DNA from: DASSKW01 sp035701115
Lineage (GTDB): Bacteria > Pseudomonadota > Gammaproteobacteria > Natronospirales > REEB76
DNA length: 22,800 nt
Direction: 5' to 3'
Assembly: GCA_035701115.1 (NCBI GenBank)
Contig: DASSOA010000105.1
Location: 1 to 22,800, forward strand
Shown here: in pieces, positions 7,092 to 14,596 of the stretch
How the letters are laid out: each line of letters opens with the position of its first letter
How positions within the stretch are numbered: the stretch's first letter is position 1
The notes under the pieces: generated by a model
Databases searched by the model: none
What the model saw: the letters and a program-made list of their open reading frames with translations, nothing else
Told to the model about the DNA's origin: nothing
Made by a program: the position numbers and the translations under genes

Positions 7092-7196
7092 AGGTTGGAT
7101 TTCAGGTTTCTTTGTCCCGATTCTACATAACTGCGGGCCGCACCGGAACCGGTCCGGCGACCTCCCGTCGGGCTGCACCCCGCATTCATCCGCGAA

Positions 7197-7215
7197 TCCG
7201 GCAGCAACCGCCGGA
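7197..7215 (-). other. hairpin after the GST stop
   Basis: Perfect 6-bp stem TCCGGC/GCCGGA with a 7-nt loop, 38 nt downstream of the GST stop. No T-tract follows on the minus strand, so it is a possible 3'-end stabilising hairpin, not a clear intrinsic terminator. Confidence 0.25.
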
Positions 7216-7252
7216 CTGGACCCATTCCAGAACCCGGCGGCCGTGGGCGCCG

Positions 7253-7951
7253 TCAGCGCCTTTGATACTGCGCGTTGCCAAACAGGTTTTCCCGGGCCTG
7301 TTCGGACATCGTCGCACTGCGTTTTTCCTCAAGCACGGCCATCCCCTTTCTCACCGCGGGGCGGGCGCCGATGCGCTCGAACCAGGTCTTGAGAGCCGGG
7401 AAGTCATTCAGATCCTGTCCCTGCCGCTCGTGCGAGACGATCCAGGGATAGATGGCCATGTCGGCAATGGAATAATCGCCCGCGACATGGTTCACTCCGG
7501 TCAGACGCCGGTTCAGAACTCCGTAAAGCCGGCTTGCCTCCTTGGTATAGCGCTCGATGGCGTACGGGATTTGCTCCGGCGCATAACCGCGGAAATGATG
7601 CGCCTGGCCAAGCATCGGTCCGATACTCGCCATCTGGAACATCAGCCATTCGATCACCTCGTAGCGTTCCCGCACCGCCGGTGGCATGAACTTGCCGGTT
7701 TTTTCCGCGAGATACATCAGGATGGCGCCGGACTCGAATAGGGCCAGCGGTTCTCCATCCGGTCCGTCAGGATCAACAATGGCCGGCATCTTGTTATTGG
7801 GGCTGATCCGGAGGAATTCCGGCTTGAACTGGTCGCCGTTACCGATGTCCACCGGATGAATCCGGTAAGGCAATCCCGATTCCTCGAGAAAGATCGTGAT
7901 CTTGCGGCCGTTCGGAGTCGGCCAATAATAAAGTTCTATCGGGTTACTCAT
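7253..7951 (-). CDS. yfcG: glutathione S-transferase, nu class (YfcG/YghU-like)
   Basis: A 232-aa soluble glutathione transferase. The N-terminal thioredoxin-like domain carries the TPNGRKITIFLEE block, whose Thr-Pro-Asn replaces the usual catalytic Tyr/Ser/Cys. ISPNNKMPAIVDPDG follows (the cis-Pro loop), then LFESGAILMYLAEKTG for glutathione binding. The helical domain contains GPMLGQAHHF and IPYAIERYTKE and ends with ARPAVRKGMAV. These blocks closely match E. coli YfcG, a disulfide-bond reductase with little classical transferase activity, so a redox role is more likely than xenobiotic conjugation (inference). ATG 7951 is preceded by GAGGAGG with ideal spacing. The gene starts 18 bp after the stop of the PLD-type gene, so the two form an operon. 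Confidence 0.93.
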   Translation of the reverse strand: MSNPIELYYWPTPNGRKITIFLEESGLPYRIHPVDIGNGDQFKPEFLRISPNNKMPAIVDPDGPDGEPLALFESGAILMYLAEKTGKFMPPAVRERYEVIEWLMFQMASIGPMLGQAHHFRGYAPEQIPYAIERYTKEASRLYGVLNRRLTGVNHVAGDYSIADMAIYPWIVSHERQGQDLNDFPALKTWFERIGARPAVRKGMAVLEEKRSATMSEQARENLFGNAQYQRR

Positions 7952-7969
7952 AATTGCCTCCTCGCAATC

Positions 7970-9076
7970 TCACAACCAGCGCCGCGCCGCCCAGCCGATC
8001 AATTCCAGAGCGCGCGAAAACAGCGCACGGTGTGCCCAGCGCGCTGCTGCAATCTGTTCCGACTGGGCCAGATCCTGCCGATACTGCGCTTCGAGCTGCG
8101 CAGCAAGACCCGTTTGCATGCTCACCAGATTGATCTCGTAATTCACGAAAAAACTGCGGTAATCGAGATTCGCGCTGCCGATCGTGCTCCACTCGCTGTC
8201 AATGACCGTGGTCTTGGCATGCAGCATGCGCGGCAGATACTCGTATATCTTGACTCCCGCGTGCAACAAAGGTTCATAGGCGGCGTTGGCGGCCCATTGC
8301 GCGATGCGCACATCGTTCTTGCGGGGCACCAGCACTCTTACATCAACGCCGCGACGGGCCGCCCGCATCAGGGCGTGCTGAGTGCGGTAGTCCGGCACGA
8401 AATACGGCGTGCTCAGCCAGATGCGATGTTTCGCGGTGGCAAATTTGACGCCATACAGGCGGCGCAGGAACAACCGGCCGCGGAGCGAGTAATTGCTGAT
8501 CAGCGCGTCGCCGTTTTGCGCCAGTATGAACGGATAGCGGCGCGCCCGCCTGCGCCAGAAGGCATCGAACAGCGTCTGCAATCCGCCTGCCAGCTCGCCC
8601 GTCACGCAGACGTGGGTATCGCGCCAGCGCGCATCGCCGAACACCGCGCGGGAATTTTCCCGATGAATGTTGAAACCGCCGAGAAAACCGACGCGTCCGT
8701 CAATCACCAGCAACTTGCGATGATTGCGCTGGTTATAGCGCCATGGCTGCCGCCAGCTCCAGCGGTGAAACCAGCGGACTGCCACGCCGTGATGTTTCAG
8801 TCTTCGTTCCAGGCTCCGCGATGACCAGAACAGCGATCCGGCGGCGTCAAGGTGCATCAGCACCTGAACGCCACGGGCGGCGCAGTCCATCAGTGCCTGC
8901 GCAAAACGCCGGCCTATCTCGTCGTCGGCAAAAATGTAACTTTCGAGCTTCACCGAATGCCGCGCCGATGCAATCGCGGACAGCATGGCATCGAACAACT
9001 CGTCGCCTTCGATGTAAACCCGCAGCGCGTCGAGCTGAAAGGCCCCGGCTGGTTGTGACGGCTGAGCGTATGTCAT
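7970..9076 (-). CDS. cardiolipin synthase-like phospholipase D family protein (ClsB-type)
   Basis: A 368-aa phospholipid synthase/transferase of the phospholipase D superfamily. Both catalytic HKD motifs are present: HRKLLVIDGRVGFLGG at about residues 119-134 (H119, K121, D126) and HAKTTVIDSEWSTIGSANLD at about 286-305 (H286, K288, D293). The order and spacing match ClsB and related cardiolipin synthases. These join two phosphatidylglycerols, or PE and PG, at the inner membrane. There are no N-terminal membrane helices, as in ClsB and unlike ClsA. The frame extends to a GTG at 9133, but ATG 9076 just before the domain is preferred; its RBS is poor. It is the first gene of a pair with the GST gene. 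Its upstream region is shared, divergently, with the endonuclease-fold gene. Confidence 0.9.
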   Translation of the reverse strand: MTYAQPSQPAGAFQLDALRVYIEGDELFDAMLSAIASARHSVKLESYIFADDEIGRRFAQALMDCAARGVQVLMHLDAAGSLFWSSRSLERRLKHHGVAVRWFHRWSWRQPWRYNQRNHRKLLVIDGRVGFLGGFNIHRENSRAVFGDARWRDTHVCVTGELAGGLQTLFDAFWRRRARRYPFILAQNGDALISNYSLRGRLFLRRLYGVKFATAKHRIWLSTPYFVPDYRTQHALMRAARRGVDVRVLVPRKNDVRIAQWAANAAYEPLLHAGVKIYEYLPRMLHAKTTVIDSEWSTIGSANLDYRSFFVNYEINLVSMQTGLAAQLEAQYRQDLAQSEQIAAARWAHRALFSRALELIGWAARRWL

Positions 9077-9193
9077 GGCGATTCGACCATCACCCTGCAG
9101 GTGTCTCGATCCTGCCTGTCCCGGTGGGCACACAAAGCCGGCGCTGCGGGGTCCATATATTCATGTACTTTCCTGAACGCGACGTACCTGGCA

Positions 9194-9208
9194 TCCGCGT
9201 ATCGCGGA
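9194..9208. repeat. dyad in the divergent PLD/DNase I-fold intergenic region
   Basis: TCCGCG-TAT-CGCGGA, a perfect 6+3+6 inverted repeat in the 209-bp gap between the two divergent starts, about 30 bp before the plus-strand extended -10. It may be an operator affecting either gene; no factor is suggested by sequence. Confidence 0.3.
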
Positions 9209-9236
9209 ACAGCGCTCCGGGACCGGCAGGCGAACC

Positions 9237-9245
9237 TGTTATAGT
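9237..9245 (+). promoter_or_regulatory. extended -10 promoter of the DNase I-fold operon
   Basis: TGTTATAGT: the TG-n extension followed by TATAGT (5 of 6), typical of promoters that do not need a good -35. Predicted start near 9252, 34 nt before ATG 9286. It supports that ATG over the much longer open frame upstream. Confidence 0.5.
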
Positions 9246-9285
9246 GTACGCGATACCCACGCACAGGGCCCCGGCATCCGGATTC

Positions 9286-10035
9286 ATGAGGTTGCTGCTG
9301 TACAACATCCGCTACGCCACCGGCACCGGCCCCGGGTTTCATTTTCCGTTGCCAGGCATCGGTTACCTGCGCAATACATCCCGCAATCTTTCGCGCATCA
9401 CCGACTTCATTCGCGCCATGTCGCCCGACATCGTGGGCCTGATCGAAGTGGACATGGGCTCGCTGCGATCCTCCACCGTGAATCAGGCCGAGGCCATTGC
9501 CCAGGCGATCGGTCATGCACCACGCTATCAGAGCAAATACGGGGCGACGTCCATCAACCGCCTGCTCCCCATCGTCAGCAAACAGGGCAACGCATTCCTG
9601 ACGTCGCAGTCCAACGCAGTGCAGCGCTTTCATTATTTCGAGCTCGGCATCAAACGCCTCATCATGGAGCTGGAACTCGAGGACGTGTGCCTGTTCCTGG
9701 TCCATCTCTCGCTGCATTACCGGCACCGGCACCAGCAGATGCATCACCTGTTTTCACTGGTGCGCAGCGCGCACAAACCTGTTATCGTCGCCGGCGATTT
9801 CAACACCCTGTGGGGCAATTACGAAATCGAATTGTTTGCCGCGGCGGCAGGCCTGAAGAATGCAAACATGCGCAACTCGCCTTCCTGGCCGAGTCGCCGC
9901 CCTTCCCGCCAGCTTGATTTCATCCTGTACGGCCCGGGCATCAATGTGACTCATTTCGAGCTGCCGCGCGTCACGCTTTCCGATCATCTGCCGCTGGTAT
10001 GTGATTTCGAGGTCAACCGGGAGGCCATGCCGTGA
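9286..10035 (+). CDS. endonuclease/exonuclease/phosphatase (DNase I-fold) family protein
   Basis: A 249-aa protein of the DNase I-like metal-dependent phosphodiesterase/phosphatase superfamily. Seen motifs in order: LLLYNIRY (3-10, the conserved Asn), GLIEVD (51-56, metal-binding Glu), HLSLHYRHRH (140-149), VAGDFNTLWG (168-177, catalytic D-x-N), LDFILY (210-215) and LSDHLPLVCDFE (231-242, the catalytic SDH). No signal peptide, so it is probably cytoplasmic. Substrate cannot be told; relatives include DNA nucleases, sphingomyelinase-like and inositol-phosphate enzymes. An open frame continues upstream to 8743, antisense to the PLD gene, but the family fold begins at ATG 9286, downstream of an extended -10 promoter. 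Its TGA overlaps the GTG of the next gene by 4 nt (GTGA), showing translational coupling. Confidence 0.87.
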   Translation: MRLLLYNIRYATGTGPGFHFPLPGIGYLRNTSRNLSRITDFIRAMSPDIVGLIEVDMGSLRSSTVNQAEAIAQAIGHAPRYQSKYGATSINRLLPIVSKQGNAFLTSQSNAVQRFHYFELGIKRLIMELELEDVCLFLVHLSLHYRHRHQQMHHLFSLVRSAHKPVIVAGDFNTLWGNYEIELFAAAAGLKNANMRNSPSWPSRRPSRQLDFILYGPGINVTHFELPRVTLSDHLPLVCDFEVNREAMP

Positions 10036-10742
10036 TACCGGCCGTCGTAATCGTGCTGTTGGCCGCTGCCCTGTTCATCGCCGTGCAGCTGCATCGCCGT
10101 CGTGTGCATCGGGTGGTTCGGGGACGTGCGGTAAGCATGGAACGGTTATGGCACTCATGGAATGCAATGAACGATATTCCTGCCACAGAGCGCTCGGCAC
10201 GCGAGGCATTACTGGCTGCCATTGATTCGGGCGATCGCGAAGCGGTGCTTCAGAGCCTGCTCGACTTTGAGGCCACATTGAGCAAAGCCGCTGAACCCAT
10301 GATCGCACTGCGCAAGGAACTCATGGACAGCGTGGATCGCCGCCTGCTCAATCTCGAGATATTGCAGTTGCCGGACGAAGTCAAAAGCCGCTTGCGGCAA
10401 CAAAGCAGCGAGATGCTGCAATCCGATCCGCAGGCGCGGGCCTATATCGCCGCCAACGATCTGCGCATGGCGGTATTGCGCGAATACGCGGCGCAGCGAT
10501 TCGGCGACCGTACCGACGGTGACTGGTTCGATGTTTATCTGAAAGCATCCCGGCTCAAGCAGAAAGGCGCGCGCAATTTCATTCAGCGTACGCTGAGCGG
10601 CAGCCAGAGCAGCGCGGACGATGCGCGCTATCAGACCATGACAATCGTGGACGGTGAAATCCGTGCCCGTCTGCTGAAAATGCCGGCCGGCATCCCGTTT
10701 CCAGGATTCGCTTCCGGTACGGATACCAAATCCGGCAGCTGA
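10032..10742 (+). CDS. hypothetical membrane-anchored protein
   Basis: A 236-aa protein whose family I do not recognise. It opens with a single hydrophobic segment (about residues 3-20, IPAVVIVLLAAALFIAV) followed at once by a basic HRRRVHRVVRGR stretch. This predicts an N-in anchor with the bulk in the cytoplasm, under the positive-inside rule. The remainder looks alpha-helical, rich in Leu, Ala, Arg and Gln, with no cysteines and no obvious catalytic motif. A conserved-looking WFDVYLKASRLKQKG block lies near residues 165-180. The GTG start overlaps the TGA of the DNase I-fold gene (GTGA), so the two are probably co-translated and may work together at the inner membrane. A terminator 25 bp after its stop closes the unit. 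Confidence 0.72.
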   Translation: MIPAVVIVLLAAALFIAVQLHRRRVHRVVRGRAVSMERLWHSWNAMNDIPATERSAREALLAAIDSGDREAVLQSLLDFEATLSKAAEPMIALRKELMDSVDRRLLNLEILQLPDEVKSRLRQQSSEMLQSDPQARAYIAANDLRMAVLREYAAQRFGDRTDGDWFDVYLKASRLKQKGARNFIQRTLSGSQSSADDARYQTMTIVDGEIRARLLKMPAGIPFPGFASGTDTKSGS

Positions 10743-10766
10743 CGGCACCGGTTGCGGGCGCCGCGG

Positions 10767-10793
10767 GCGCTACCTATCATTAGCGCTCTTTTT
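10767..10793 (+). terminator. intrinsic terminator after the unknown membrane-anchored gene
   Basis: GCGCTA (10767-10772), 8-nt loop, TAGCGC (10781-10786), then TCTTTTT. The stem extends further by a G-T and a G-C pair. It separates the DNase I-fold operon from the fadJ-like/yciA pair 48 bp before the latter's ATG. Confidence 0.75.
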
Positions 10794-10840
10794 CCCGGCG
10801 TTCCAGGTATCGCCTGGCGTCTGCCAACCGGAGCAATGCA

Positions 10841-12886
10841 ATGTCAGAATCCACCTCTCAAGCCAACTGGCGAATCGAACGCGATGCCGACGGGATCGCC
10901 TGGCTGTGTTTCGACAAGGCGGGCGCCAGCACCAACGTGCTTGCCGGGAACATCATGGTGGAGCTTGGCCAGCGGCTCAAGGAACTGAACAGCCAGCCGC
11001 CCAAGGGCGTGGTGATTTATTCAGCAAAGAAGAGCGGGTTCATCGCCGGCGCGGATATCAAGGAGTTCACCACCCTCCGGACGCCGGACGACGCCTTCAA
11101 GCTGATCCGCCAGGGGCAACTGGTGCTCGATCAGCTGGAACAGCTGCCCTGCCCCACGGTGGCACTGATTAACGGCTTCTGTCTCGGCGGCGGCATGGAA
11201 CTCGCGCTTGCCTGCCGCTACCGCATTGGCATTGACGACGACCGGCTCAGCCTCGGCCTGCCCGAAGTGAAGCTCGGCATTCATCCCGGCTTCGGCGGTA
11301 CCGTCCGTTCGACGCGGCTGGTGGGTGTGCTGCCCGCCATGAGCTTCATGCTGAACGGCCGTAACGTGCACGCCCGCGAAGCAGTCCGGATCGGTCTCCT
11401 CGACCGTGTTGCCAAGGCAGAAGACGCGCGAACGGTGGCGCGCGATATCGTGCTTAACGCGCCCCCGCCCAGATCCGCGCCCTTCCTGCAGAAGCTGCTG
11501 GCGCTGGCACCCGTGCGTCCGCTGATTGCCAACCTGCTGAACAAGCAGGTCGCGGCCAAGGTGCGGCGGGATCACTATCCGGCGCCCTACGCCATTATTG
11601 AATTGTGGAAAAAATACGCCGGACGCGAGGAAATGTATGTGCAGGAAGCACACTCCATTGCACGGCTGATGGTACACGACACGGCGCGCAACCTGGTGCG
11701 CGTATTCCTGCTGCAGGATCGCCTCAAGTCGCTGGGCAGGAAATCCGATCTCAATCTGCGCCATGTTCACGTTGTCGGCGCCGGCACCATGGGCGGCGAC
11801 ATTGCCGCCTGGTCCGCGTTGCGCGGCTACGAAGTCACTCTGCAGGACCGCGAAGAGAAATACGTGCAGCCGGCGCTCAAGCGGGCCCGCAAGCTGTTCG
11901 AGAAAAAACTCAAAGGCGCCGAGATCGAGAACGCCACCGCGCGCCTCAAGATGGACGTTGCCGGTGACGGCGCAAAAAGCGCCGACGTGGCGATTGAAGC
12001 CATTTTCGAGGATGTGGATGCCAAGCAGGCGTTGTACAAAACCCTCGATGCAAAGATGCCGGCCGATGCGGTCCTCGCGACCAACACGTCGAGCATCCGC
12101 CTTGAAACGCTGCGTACAGTACTAAAGGATCCGAAGCGGCTGGTAGGCCTGCACTTCTTCAATCCGGTCGCCAAGATGCCACTGGTTGAAGTCATTCACG
12201 CCGAAGACAGCGATCCGGAAATGGTCAAGAAGGCTCTCGCCTTCACCCGTCACATTGACAAACTTGCGGTTCCGGTGAAAAGCGCGCCGGGCTTCCTGGT
12301 CAACCGCATTCTGATGCCGTATCTGATGGAAGCCATGCTGGCGGCGGACGAAGGCATCGCGCTCGAAGCCATTGATCGCGCGGCGCTGGATTTCGGCATG
12401 CCCATGGGACCGGCGGAACTGACGGACACGGTGGGGCTCGATGTCAGCCTCTCGGTCTCCAAGGTTTTCGCGCGGGAATTCAACAAGAAGATTCCCGAGA
12501 GCCTGACCAAACTGGTCGCGGCCGGCAAGCTTGGCCGCAAAACCGGCGAAGGTTTCTACCGCTATGTAGACGGCAAACCGGTGAAAGACAAATCGAAAGC
12601 CCGGAACCTGCCGCCCGACCTTCAGGATCGCTTGATTCTGCCGATGCTCAACGAAGCGGTGGCGGTCCTGCGTGAGGGCATCGTGGCCGATGCGGACCTG
12701 CTGGACGCCGGTGTCATTTTCGGCACCGGTTTTGCGCCGTTCCGGGGCGGCCCGATCAACTATATTCGCGCGACCGGCGTTACCAATCTCAAGGCCCGGC
12801 TGGACAAGCTGGCCGCGGCGCACGGCGAGCGGTTCAAACCGGATGCCGGCTGGAGTCTGCCGGCACTGACGGAGCCCAAGGCATGA
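10841..12886 (+). CDS. fadJ: fatty-acid oxidation bifunctional enoyl-CoA hydratase/3-hydroxyacyl-CoA dehydrogenase
   Basis: A 681-aa beta-oxidation multifunctional enzyme. The N-terminal crotonase domain (about 10-200) has FIAGADI (oxyanion region), LGGGMELALACRYRI with E120, and LGLPEVKLGIHPGFGGT with E142; the two glutamates are the hydratase catalytic pair. The Rossmann domain starts at VVGAGTMGGD (311-320) with the NAD-binding G-x-G-x-x-G. The dehydrogenase His is in GLHFFNPVAKMPLVEVI (H438). Two C-terminal dimerisation domains follow, including FLVNRILMPYL and LDFGMPMGPAEL. Sequence blocks look closer to FadJ than FadB. ATG 10841 has GGAG 7 nt upstream. No thiolase (fadA/fadI) is adjacent. 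The TGA overlaps the start of the thioesterase gene (ATGA), suggesting coordinated acyl-CoA turnover. Confidence 0.93.
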   Translation: MSESTSQANWRIERDADGIAWLCFDKAGASTNVLAGNIMVELGQRLKELNSQPPKGVVIYSAKKSGFIAGADIKEFTTLRTPDDAFKLIRQGQLVLDQLEQLPCPTVALINGFCLGGGMELALACRYRIGIDDDRLSLGLPEVKLGIHPGFGGTVRSTRLVGVLPAMSFMLNGRNVHAREAVRIGLLDRVAKAEDARTVARDIVLNAPPPRSAPFLQKLLALAPVRPLIANLLNKQVAAKVRRDHYPAPYAIIELWKKYAGREEMYVQEAHSIARLMVHDTARNLVRVFLLQDRLKSLGRKSDLNLRHVHVVGAGTMGGDIAAWSALRGYEVTLQDREEKYVQPALKRARKLFEKKLKGAEIENATARLKMDVAGDGAKSADVAIEAIFEDVDAKQALYKTLDAKMPADAVLATNTSSIRLETLRTVLKDPKRLVGLHFFNPVAKMPLVEVIHAEDSDPEMVKKALAFTRHIDKLAVPVKSAPGFLVNRILMPYLMEAMLAADEGIALEAIDRAALDFGMPMGPAELTDTVGLDVSLSVSKVFAREFNKKIPESLTKLVAAGKLGRKTGEGFYRYVDGKPVKDKSKARNLPPDLQDRLILPMLNEAVAVLREGIVADADLLDAGVIFGTGFAPFRGGPINYIRATGVTNLKARLDKLAAAHGERFKPDAGWSLPALTEPKA

Positions 12887-13284
12887 CGTTCGACCAGATG
12901 CCGAAGGACCGCGAGGCCACCGTCCGCACCCTCGCCATGCCCAAGGACACCAACGGGCTGGGCGACATTTTCGGCGGCTGGATCATGTCGCACGCCGACA
13001 TCGGCGGGGCGATTCTCGCGTTCCGCGAGGCCGGCGGGCGGGTCGTGACGGTCGCTGTCAACGATTTCGTCTTCGTCAGCCCGGTCTATGTCGGCGATGT
13101 GGTCAGTTTCTATACCGATGTGGCACGCCGCGGCAACACCTCCATCGCCATTGACGTTACCGTGTTCTCGCAACGCAACGACGGTGAAACCGAGACCTGT
13201 GTGAAGGTGGCGACCGCGCAGATGACGTACGTGCGGGTGGGCGCCAACCGCCGCCCGGTCCCGATCGCCAAACACGGTAATTAA
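12883..13284 (+). CDS. yciA: acyl-CoA thioesterase, YciA-type hotdog protein
   Basis: A 133-aa single-hotdog acyl-CoA hydrolase releasing CoA from acyl-CoAs. Seen: MPKDTNGLGDIFGGWIMSHA at residues 19-38, nearly identical to the catalytic block of E. coli YciA (the Asn and Asp of the family's active site are both present). VVTVAVNDFVFVSPVYVGD and a strand-rich C-terminal half follow. Length equals the family norm. The ATG overlaps the fadJ-like stop by 4 nt, so the pair is an operon. A plausible role is CoA recycling or control of acyl-CoA overflow during beta-oxidation (inference). No obvious intrinsic terminator follows; the next 190 bp hold promoter-like elements for the cNMP/rhodanese gene. 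Confidence 0.93.
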   Translation: MTFDQMPKDREATVRTLAMPKDTNGLGDIFGGWIMSHADIGGAILAFREAGGRVVTVAVNDFVFVSPVYVGDVVSFYTDVARRGNTSIAIDVTVFSQRNDGETETCVKVATAQMTYVRVGANRRPVPIAKHGN

Positions 13285-13391
13285 TACCTAATTCAAATAG
13301 ATAGAGTGATTTTCTAGATTATTTCCAACATGGCGCCGCGCACGCTGCCGGTATGAACCGACGCTGCATGGCGTGATGAGGGAGAGGCTTA

Positions 13392-13400
13392 TGCTAGACT
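13392..13400 (+). promoter_or_regulatory. extended -10 promoter of the cNMP/rhodanese gene
   Basis: TGCTAGACT has the TG-n extension and a 4-of-6 -10, within a TATGCTAGACT context. Predicted start near 13407, leader about 71 nt. A weaker second candidate lies upstream: TTCAAA (13292-13297), 17 bp, TAGATT (13315-13320). Confidence 0.42.
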
Positions 13401-13413
13401 GCGATGCAACCGG

Positions 13414-13434
13414 ACCTCTTACCCGAGAAGGGGT
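13414..13434 (+). other. hairpin in the cNMP/rhodanese gene leader
   Basis: ACCTCTT / AAGGGGT, a 7-bp stem with one G-T pair and a 7-nt loop, in the predicted 5' leader and about 43 nt before the ATG. It could affect RNA stability; no known riboswitch pattern was recognised. Confidence 0.3.
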
Positions 13435-13477
13435 TACGCAGTCACTCAGAACAACAACCCCCCAAGGTTTCTAAGGC

Positions 13478-14524
13478 ATGGCGACCAGACCACTCGACCG
13501 CGAAATCGTCAAGAATTTCTCACCGCTGAGCGGCCTCAAACCCGAAAACCAGGCGGATATCGCCAGCAAAAGCCAGCTCCAGGATCTGGGTGCCGGCCGC
13601 TACCTGTTCAAACAGGGCGACAGCGACAAGCGCACGGTGTACCTCGTCAAGGGAGAAGTGGAACTGCGATCCGGCGACAAGGTCATCAAGGTAATTGTGG
13701 CGGGCAGCGACGAAGCCCGGCATCCCCTGGCACCGCAGATTCCACGCCATCTGTCGGCCCGTGCCAAAACCGATATCGAATTCTTTGCCGTTGACAGCGA
13801 CCTGCTCGACATCATGCTGACCTGGGACCAGACCGGTGCGTTCGAGGTTGGCGAACTGCAGGCCCAGGAAGAAACGCCGGCCGATGACTGGATGACCACC
13901 ATCCTGCAGACCAAGGCGTTTCACCGGATTCCACCGGCCAACATCCAGGCCATGTTCATGCGCATGGAGCACATCAACCGCAAAGCCGGGGACGTCATCA
14001 TCAAACAGGGCGACGAAGGCGATTACTTCTACATCATCGCGTCCGGACGCTGCGTGGTTACGCGCGAAACACCCACCAACAAGGCCGGCATCAAACTGGC
14101 CGAACTCGGGGTCGGCGACAGTTTTGGCGAAGAAGCGCTGATCTCGGATGCCAAGCGCAATGCCACCATCACCATGCTCACGGACGGTTCTCTCGTTCGG
14201 CTGGCCAAGGAAGATTTCAAGACCCTGCTCAACGAGCCGCTGCAGAAATGGGTCAACTACGCGGAAGCCAAAAAGATCGTCACCGACGGCGGACAGTGGC
14301 TCGACGTGCGCCTGCCCAGCGAGTTTGAAAACCAGCACCAGGACGGCGCGATCAATATTCCGCTCTACTTCATCCGGCTCAAACTCGATACCCTCGACCC
14401 GAAGCGCAAGTACGTGGTGTGCTGCGATACCGGCCGCCGCAGTTCGGCGGGCGCCTATATTCTCAGCGAACGCGGCTTTGACGCCTACGTGTTGAAAGGC
14501 GGACTGTCGTCGGTCTCTGCCTGA
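13478..14524 (+). CDS. fusion protein: two cyclic-nucleotide-binding domains plus C-terminal rhodanese
   Basis: A 348-aa three-domain protein. Domain 1 (about 10-125) has cNMP beta-roll character (GRYLFKQGDSDKRTVYLVKGEVEL), but its phosphate-binding cassette is degenerate: no FGE and no R-x-A. Domain 2 (about 143-260) is canonical: IIKQGDEGDYFYIIASG, then FGEEAL at 216-221 and R227-N-A-T, expected to hold cAMP or cGMP. Domain 3 (about 270-345) is a rhodanese with WLDVRLPSEFENQHQDGAINIP and active loop C316-DTGR-R-S, the C-x4-R-S/T cradle. There is no HTH, so it is not a CRP-type regulator. A cyclic nucleotide may gate sulfur transfer or redox sensing at C316 (inference). The RBS is weak (AAGG 10 nt upstream). 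Expressed alone, between an extended -10 and a strong terminator. Confidence 0.85.
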   Translation: MATRPLDREIVKNFSPLSGLKPENQADIASKSQLQDLGAGRYLFKQGDSDKRTVYLVKGEVELRSGDKVIKVIVAGSDEARHPLAPQIPRHLSARAKTDIEFFAVDSDLLDIMLTWDQTGAFEVGELQAQEETPADDWMTTILQTKAFHRIPPANIQAMFMRMEHINRKAGDVIIKQGDEGDYFYIIASGRCVVTRETPTNKAGIKLAELGVGDSFGEEALISDAKRNATITMLTDGSLVRLAKEDFKTLLNEPLQKWVNYAEAKKIVTDGGQWLDVRLPSEFENQHQDGAINIPLYFIRLKLDTLDPKRKYVVCCDTGRRSSAGAYILSERGFDAYVLKGGLSSVSA

Positions 14525-14545
14525 TCCCCAGCCGTTTCCACCCAA

Positions 14546-14577
14546 CAAAAAAAGCCGGCTCCAAGCCGGCTTTTTTG
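14546..14577. terminator. bidirectional intrinsic terminator between the cNMP/rhodanese gene and pilZ
   Basis: Perfect 13-bp stem AAAAAAGCCGGCT (14548-14560), loop CCA, AGCCGGCTTTTTT (14564-14576). A-rich on one side and T-rich on the other, so it acts for both converging transcripts. It ends the long fab-to-pilZ operon 20 bp after the pilZ stop. Confidence 0.93.
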
Positions 14578-14596
14578 TTCTGATCCCGTGGTCCGC

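Noticed and set aside
8743..9285. N-terminal extension of the DNase I-fold protein by 181 codons
   Set aside because: It overlaps the PLD gene antisense, runs through the divergent promoter region and precedes the family's normal start; ATG 9286 lies just after an extended -10.
13520..14548. A 342-codon open frame antisense to the cNMP/rhodanese gene
   Set aside because: Composition is that of a reversed coding strand in GC-rich DNA, it has no family motifs or RBS, and the plus-strand gene has three recognisable domains.
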